64,000 nucleotides of DNA from BJGV01 sp964194745. GTDB taxonomy: Bacteria > Pseudomonadota > Gammaproteobacteria > Burkholderiales > Nitrosomonadaceae. How positions within the stretch are numbered: the first letter of the stretch is position 1; each line of letters begins with the position of its first letter. Both the position numbers and the translations under genes were made by a program. The stretch spans positions 1,922,001 to 1,986,000 of the forward strand of contig OZ252054.1 in NCBI GenBank assembly GCA_965248035.1, in the 5' to 3' direction. Shown piece after piece: positions 59,653 through 64,000 of this stretch. The notes below the pieces were generated by a model. It saw nothing but the letters and a program-made list of their open reading frames with translations. It did not search any database and had not been told where the DNA came from.

Positions 59653-61167
59653 ATGTGCGGAATCCTAGGTGTAGTCGCAAAGTCTCCTGCCAACCAGTTG
59701 CTCTACGATGGGCTACTGGTACTTCAGCATCGGGGACAGGATGCAGCGGGCATCGTAACTGCTCAGGACAATACTTTTCACATGCATAAGGGTGGTGGCC
59801 TGGTGAGAGATGTTTTTCGTACACGCAATATGCGTTCTCTAGTGGGTAATATGGGCATAGCACATGTACGTTATCCTACTGCAGGCTCTCCTGAATCATC
59901 AGCTGAGGCGCAGCCATTTTATGTAAACTCACCATTTGGGATCGTGCTGGGACACAATGGTAACCTCACTAATGCGGCACAGCTCAATCAAGAGTTATTT
60001 CGTGCGGATTTACGCCATGTCAATACTAATTCCGATTCCGAGGTGCTGCTCAACGTACTGGCACATGAGCTGCAGGAAAGTGCAAAAAGACATCAGCTTG
60101 ATCCTGCTGCCATCTTTAATGCAGTTTCTGATGTTCATCGACGCTGTCGTGGTGCCTACGCCGTGGTTGCGATGATCGCAGGTTATGGATTACTAGCTTT
60201 TCGTGACCCTTATGGTATTCGTCCGCTGGTATTTGGTTGTGTAGACACGGAGCATGGTGTTGAATACCTAGTGGCATCTGAGAGCGTAGCGCTTGATACG
60301 TTAGGATTTAAGCTGGTGCGCGATATTGCGCCTGGTGAGGCGATTTTTATTGATGAGGATGGTAATTTTTACAGTAAACAATGTACGGATTATTCCACCC
60401 TTAATCCTTGTATATTCGAGTATGTTTATCTGGCACGCCCCGACTCGGTAATGAATGGTATCTCGATATATGAAACACGCCTCAACATGGGTGAAAGCCT
60501 AGCCAACAAAATTACCAAAACTATGCGTCATCTTGACATTGACGTAGTAATTCCAATTCCTGACACTAGCCGTCCTAGTGCTTTGCAGCTTGCAAATCGA
60601 CTGGGTCTCAATTTTCGCGAAGGTTTTGTCAAGAATCGCTACATTGGACGTACTTTCATTATGCAAGGACAGCAGCGTCGTAAATCGGTGCGCCAGAAAC
60701 TAAATGCTATGAGTGTGGAATTTCGTGGAAAGAATGTGTTGCTGGTAGATGATTCTATTGTGCGAGGTACAACCAGCCGCGAAATCGTACAAATGGCACA
60801 AGAGGCTGGTGCGCGTAAGGTATATTTTGCTTCTGCTGCCCCGCCAGTACGGTTCCCCAACGTATATGGGATTGATATGCCAACTCGTCAAGAGTTGATT
60901 GCTACCGGACGTGATGATGATCATATTCGCCACGAAATCGGTGCAGACAATCTTATTTATCAGGATCTTGATTCGCTTAAAAAGGACGTTCGTCGAGTCA
61001 AGCCATCGGTTGAACACTTTGAAACGTCTTGTTTCGATGGTAACTATATTACCGGTGATGTTACACCGGAATATTTGGCGGTAATTGAGGCGCAGCGCAA
61101 CACTGGTACAACATTGTCGCGAGCCGAGAGCAGCCAACTGGATTTGAGTTTAGTGGCATCAGATTGA
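59653..61167 (+). CDS. purF: Amidophosphoribosyltransferase
   Basis: This 504-aa enzyme performs the first step of purine synthesis. The catalytic Cys follows Met (MCGILGVVAKSP), then LLVLQHRGQDAAGIVT, VRYPTAGSPESSAEAQPF, GHNGNLTN and the PRPP site VLLVDDSIVRGTTSREIVQMA. FREGFVKNRYIGRTFI is also present. No propeptide, as in E. coli. The stop is followed within 45 bases by the metZ riboswitch. Confidence 0.97.
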   Translation: MCGILGVVAKSPANQLLYDGLLVLQHRGQDAAGIVTAQDNTFHMHKGGGLVRDVFRTRNMRSLVGNMGIAHVRYPTAGSPESSAEAQPFYVNSPFGIVLGHNGNLTNAAQLNQELFRADLRHVNTNSDSEVLLNVLAHELQESAKRHQLDPAAIFNAVSDVHRRCRGAYAVVAMIAGYGLLAFRDPYGIRPLVFGCVDTEHGVEYLVASESVALDTLGFKLVRDIAPGEAIFIDEDGNFYSKQCTDYSTLNPCIFEYVYLARPDSVMNGISIYETRLNMGESLANKITKTMRHLDIDVVIPIPDTSRPSALQLANRLGLNFREGFVKNRYIGRTFIMQGQQRRKSVRQKLNAMSVEFRGKNVLLVDDSIVRGTTSREIVQMAQEAGARKVYFASAAPPVRFPNVYGIDMPTRQELIATGRDDDHIRHEIGADNLIYQDLDSLKKDVRRVKPSVEHFETSCFDGNYITGDVTPEYLAVIEAQRNTGTTLSRAESSQLDLSLVASD

Positions 61168-61208
61168 TGGGTATTTGACAAAGCTCATTACTAAGTGTAG
61201 TTTAAAAA

Positions 61209-61264
61209 GTGCGCCGATTTGATATTCAGCTTGCGGGCGCGGTATAAGTTCAGCTAAAGCGGGG
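61209..61264 (+). promoter_or_regulatory. SAM-II riboswitch upstream of metZ
   Basis: The sequence fits the SAM-II (metA motif) pseudoknot: stem P1 GCGCC (61211-61215) with GGCGC (61236-61240), the conserved loop GATTTGA directly after the first strand, TTGC before the second, then TATAAG and the conserved AGCTAAA (61252-61258). GCTT (61229-61232) can pair with AAGC (61257-61260) to make the pseudoknot. The resemblance to the known environmental metX SAM-II RNA is close (GAUUUAA, UUGCAAGCGCG, UAGCUAAA). It would lower metZ expression when S-adenosylmethionine is plentiful. Confidence 0.87.
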
Positions 61265-61299
61265 AAAACCCGTTTTGGCAAATGCTGAACGGGTTTTTT
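61265..61299 (+). terminator. Terminator hairpin between the SAM-II aptamer and metZ
   Basis: AAAACCCGTT and AACGGGTTTT form a 10-base stem with a 13-base loop, followed by TT. It starts directly after the aptamer and ends 3-4 bases before the GGAGG of metZ, leaving no room for a promoter. Transcripts reaching metZ must pass it, so it is probably the expression platform of the riboswitch. Confidence 0.85.
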
Positions 61300-61317
61300 A
61301 TTTGGAGGAAAACTTCC

Positions 61318-62499
61318 ATGTCCGACGATTTTGAATTGGAGACACATGCTTTGCATGCGGGTATTCACCGTAGTCAGTTTAATGAGCATTCAGAAGCCTT
61401 ATACCTTACATCGAGCTTTGTATTTGATAATGCTGCCCAGGCAGCAGCACGCTTTTCCGGCGAGGAACCGGGCAATGTATATTCACGGTTTACTAATCCC
61501 ACGGTAACTACTTTTGAAGAGCGACTTGCCGCATTAGAAGGAGCAGAGGTCTGTGTTGCTACAGCTTCCGGCATGTCAGCAATACTTGCCTGCGTGATGG
61601 GGCTACTTTCTGCAGGGGACCATATTATTGCCTCGCGTAGCTTATTTGGGTCCACACTGAATTTGTTTAACAATATTCTCAAACGCTTTGGTGTAGAAAT
61701 TAGCTTTGTTTCTCCTACTGATGTAGCAGAATGGCAGGCAGCAGTAAAAGCAAACACGAAACTTTTTTTTATAGAAACACCATCAAATCCTCTCACTGAA
61801 ATTTCCGATATCACAGCACTAGCTTCATTGGCAAAGAAAACTGGTGCATGGCTTGCGGTAGACAATTGTTTTTGTTCGCCGATACTACAAAGACCACTAG
61901 ACTTAGGTGCTGATATAGTAATTCATTCTGCGACCAAGTACCTTGAGGGTCAGGGCAGGGTTCTGGGTGGAGCGGTACTGGGAAAGCGAGATTTAATAAT
62001 GGAAAAAGGAGTGTTTGGTTTTCTTCGTACTGCGGGGCCGACTTTGAGTGCTTTCAACGCATGGGTGATCCTGAAGGGAATGGAAACTCTCAAAATTCGT
62101 ATGGATACACATTCTGCAAACGCACTAGAAATGGCTCGCTGGCTTGAAATACAGCCCAATGTAACGAAAGTTTATTACCCTGGTTTGTCTTCGCATCCTC
62201 AACACAATCTTGCTAAACATCAGCAAAGAACTGGTGGTGGTATCGTTTCGTTTGAAGTGAAGGGCGGAAAAGAAGCGGCATGGCGGGTGATAGATACCAC
62301 TCGCATGATTTCAATCACCGCTAATCTGGGGGATACTAAAAGTACACTCACGCACCCAACTAGCACGACTCACTCCCGCATTAGTCAGGAAGAACGGGAT
62401 GCTGCAGGGATCACTGACGGACTTTTGCGCATTGCAGTTGGGTTGGAGTCAGTGAAGGACATCAAGGCAGATTTGGCAAGAGGGTTAAAAGTGCTATAG
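61318..62499 (+). CDS. metZ: O-succinylhomoserine sulfhydrylase
   Basis: This 393-aa PLP enzyme makes homocysteine from O-succinylhomoserine and sulfide. It has THALHAGIHRSQFNEHSEALY, YSRFTNPTVTTFEERLAALE, ATASGMSAILACVMGLL, VDNCFCSPILQRPLDLGADIV and the PLP lysine in HSATKYLEGQGRVLGG. GGAGG lies 11 bases before ATG 61318. It is controlled by the SAM-II element and hairpin just upstream. Confidence 0.94.
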   Translation: MSDDFELETHALHAGIHRSQFNEHSEALYLTSSFVFDNAAQAAARFSGEEPGNVYSRFTNPTVTTFEERLAALEGAEVCVATASGMSAILACVMGLLSAGDHIIASRSLFGSTLNLFNNILKRFGVEISFVSPTDVAEWQAAVKANTKLFFIETPSNPLTEISDITALASLAKKTGAWLAVDNCFCSPILQRPLDLGADIVIHSATKYLEGQGRVLGGAVLGKRDLIMEKGVFGFLRTAGPTLSAFNAWVILKGMETLKIRMDTHSANALEMARWLEIQPNVTKVYYPGLSSHPQHNLAKHQQRTGGGIVSFEVKGGKEAAWRVIDTTRMISITANLGDTKSTLTHPTSTTHSRISQEERDAAGITDGLLRIAVGLESVKDIKADLARGLKVL

Positions 62500-62678
62500 C
62501 CAACAGTCTAATGTTTCCTCGGCTATAAATAGACTATACGTCACGCCAGTTTTTTCATACCACAATACAAACATATCGTCGTGAATACACTTATTGTTCA
62601 GCATTTGTGATTCGTGGCTTTCTCCATTCAGAAGTGGAAATGGTAGTTTGAAGCAGTAGAAGTGGTCACTATAGCTTG

Positions 62679-63170
62679 TTAGATTACTTCCGCTTTTTGC
62701 AGGACAACGTCTTCCAATGGTACGTTCTGGTGACCGCTCTGGGTGGTTGTTTCTACTTTCTTAATCTTATCTACAACATCCTTGCTCTCTACCACTTTGC
62801 CAAATACACAGTAGCCAAATCCCTCAGAGGTGGGCGAAGTATAATTGAGAAAACCATTATCAGCGACATTGATAAAAAATTGTGCTGAAGCAGAATACAC
62901 ATCAGATGTGCGTGCCATTGCAACTGTATATGCGTAATTTTTGAGACCGTTGTCTGCTTCGTTATGAATTGGGGAGCGGGTTTTCTTTTGGTTCATTCCC
63001 GATTCAAACCCGCCTCCCTGAATCATAAAATCATTAATTACTCGATGAAATATTGTATTGTCGAAATGCCCACTGTTTACATAGTCAATAAAATTCTGAA
63101 CTGTAATTGGAGCCTTCTCGCTGTCGAGGTCTATGGTGATCTCACCGTGATTGGTATGCAATTTAATCAT
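62679..63170 (-). CDS. ppiB: Cyclophilin-type peptidyl-prolyl isomerase, cytoplasmic
   Basis: This 163-aa protein has no signal peptide and the cyclophilin core: TIFHRVINDFMIQGGGFESGM, MARTSDVYSASAQFFINVADNGFLNYT and GYCVFGKVVES. It follows a second, secreted cyclophilin gene by 8 bases on the same strand. Confidence 0.95.
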   Translation of the reverse strand: MIKLHTNHGEITIDLDSEKAPITVQNFIDYVNSGHFDNTIFHRVINDFMIQGGGFESGMNQKKTRSPIHNEADNGLKNYAYTVAMARTSDVYSASAQFFINVADNGFLNYTSPTSEGFGYCVFGKVVESKDVVDKIKKVETTTQSGHQNVPLEDVVLQKAEVI

Positions 63171-63178
63171 ATATATCC

Positions 63179-63784
63179 TTATTTCGCTGGTTGCATCTCT
63201 GTAGAGGTAGGTTTTATAGTTGAAATGTATTTGATTTCATTGATCACAATAATTTCCTTGGGTACATCCCTTGTGAAAGGTTTACTAGCGCTAGTAGGTG
63301 TCGCAGAGATCTTGTTTACTATATCCATACCCTTGATAACTCTCCCGAATACAGTATAGCCGTAGCCTAGAGGAGTGGGCGTAGTATAGTTAAGAAATGT
63401 GTTATTGCCCACATTTATAAAGAATTGCGCCGTAGCTGAGTGTGGATTTGAGGTACGTGCCATCGCTATCGTGCCAATCTCATTTTTAAGGCCATTATCT
63501 GCTTCGTTCTCAATGGGTTGTTTAGTTGGCTTCTGCTTCAGCAACTTATCAAATCCACCCCCCTGAATCATGAATCCTGGAATGACACGATGAAAAATTG
63601 TATCTTTATAGTGGTTCTCCTTCACATAAAACAAAAAATTCTTGACTGTCTTAGGTGCTTTATCAGGGTAAAGTTCTAGTAGGATGTTGCCGAAATTAGT
63701 TTTCATTTCAACATGCGGATTAGCCGCAAATGCTGTAGTGCAAAGTAGAAATGAGAAAATAAAGAGTGGCTTATAAATATGCAT
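63179..63784 (-). CDS. ppiA: Cyclophilin-type peptidyl-prolyl isomerase, periplasmic
   Basis: This 201-aa protein has a signal peptide (YKPLFIFSFLLCTTAFAANP, cleavage after AFA), then the cyclophilin core TIFHRVIPGFMIQGGGFDKLL, MARTSNPHSATAQFFINVGNNTFLNYT and GYTVFGRVIKGMDIVNKI, plus a C-terminal tail. With the next gene it forms a tandem pair for periplasm and cytoplasm, probably a duplication. Confidence 0.94.
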   Translation of the reverse strand: MHIYKPLFIFSFLLCTTAFAANPHVEMKTNFGNILLELYPDKAPKTVKNFLFYVKENHYKDTIFHRVIPGFMIQGGGFDKLLKQKPTKQPIENEADNGLKNEIGTIAMARTSNPHSATAQFFINVGNNTFLNYTTPTPLGYGYTVFGRVIKGMDIVNKISATPTSASKPFTRDVPKEIIVINEIKYISTIKPTSTEMQPAK

Positions 63785-64000
63785 AAGGCTTCGTTGCGAA
63801 AATGAAAATTCGTGGGTAGACTTTTAATCAAATTAATTCACATAAATTATTCTAGTGCCTATGCGCAGGCGAAAATTCGGTGATTTCTCCGTGCTATACT
63901 TCTTCGGCTTTTTTCGTATGTAAGTAATTAAAGAATAATTAATATATTACCAATAAGCTAGCTAAGTTCAAAATTTTCTTAGATGTTGAAAATTCACAAT

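Noticed and set aside
62679..63784. Tandem cyclophilins as a novel duplication
   Set aside because: Paired secreted and cytoplasmic cyclophilin genes are common in proteobacteria.
1..64000. CRISPR arrays, tRNA or rRNA genes, prophage genes
   Set aside because: No regularly spaced repeats, no tRNA cloverleaf and no phage structural genes were recognised while reading the gaps.

Overview
This 64 kb window reads as the chromosome of a betaproteobacterium, most likely an autotroph of the Nitrosomonadales type. The evidence is a Calvin-cycle phosphoribulokinase, betaproteobacterial families (DUF2863, BPSS1780-type membrane protein, lipoyl-fused dihydrolipoamide dehydrogenase, MetZ methionine synthesis) and gene orders such as leuS-lptE-holA, rpsP-rimM-trmD-rplS and trpF-trpB-trpA-accD-folC-dedD-cvpA-purF-metZ. 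The genus is an inference. Most of the window is dense housekeeping sequence with short intergenic gaps.

Layout. 1-612 is the right end of a transposon (copy A), which cuts a host-attachment-type gene. 0.85-9.6 kb carries tsaB, rimI, a family-4 uracil-DNA glycosylase, an LplT-like transporter, alr, a parvulin, bolA, a YciI protein, yciB, a DUF2863 gene and a pteridine reductase. 9.8-28.3 kb carries a MidA-type methyltransferase, lpdA, proA, holA, lptE, leuS, prkB, uvrD, thrB, a DUF2782 gene, a LOG gene and polA. 28.33-31.16 kb is an intact transposon (copy B). 31.2-37.5 kb carries rpsP-rimM-trmD-rplS, a cytochrome c plus DUF411 pair, yggT, proC and mutM. 37.54-39.55 kb is a decayed related transposon, followed by a broken alpha/beta hydrolase. 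40.9-48.7 kb holds a stress and carbon-control block: DUF4202, a CBS protein with a premature stop, cbpM-cbpA, ppsA/ppsR divergent, and a universal stress protein. 48.97-52.76 kb is a third transposon, abutting a 5'-deleted truA. 53.4-62.5 kb is the trp/acc/fol/pur/met run, ending in a SAM-II riboswitch ahead of metZ. Two tandem cyclophilins close the window.

The striking part is a family of IS1595-type (ISXO2-like transposase) transposons carrying restriction-modification cargo. Copies A and B share the same element (2831 bp for B, 25-bp inverted ends, 8-bp target duplication CTTTTTAT): transposase, gamma-class NPPW methyltransferase, putative restriction endonuclease, and a 54-aa protein. 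The third element (3786 bp, perfect 25-bp ends) carries a different beta-class SPPY methyltransferase, an Eco47II-like endonuclease, and a 57-aa protein sharing the motif YQPSKAExE with the 54-aa one. It also carries a divergent pair made of a Panacea-domain (SocA-like) protein and a two-helix membrane protein, which looks like a toxin-antitoxin module. The decayed element has a third, unrelated methyltransferase. In both intact elements a copy of the element's own terminal sequence lies in the transposase promoter, which suggests self-regulation by the transposase. The R-M genes differ while the small YQPSKAE protein and the layout recur, so that protein may belong to the transposon rather than to the R-M system.
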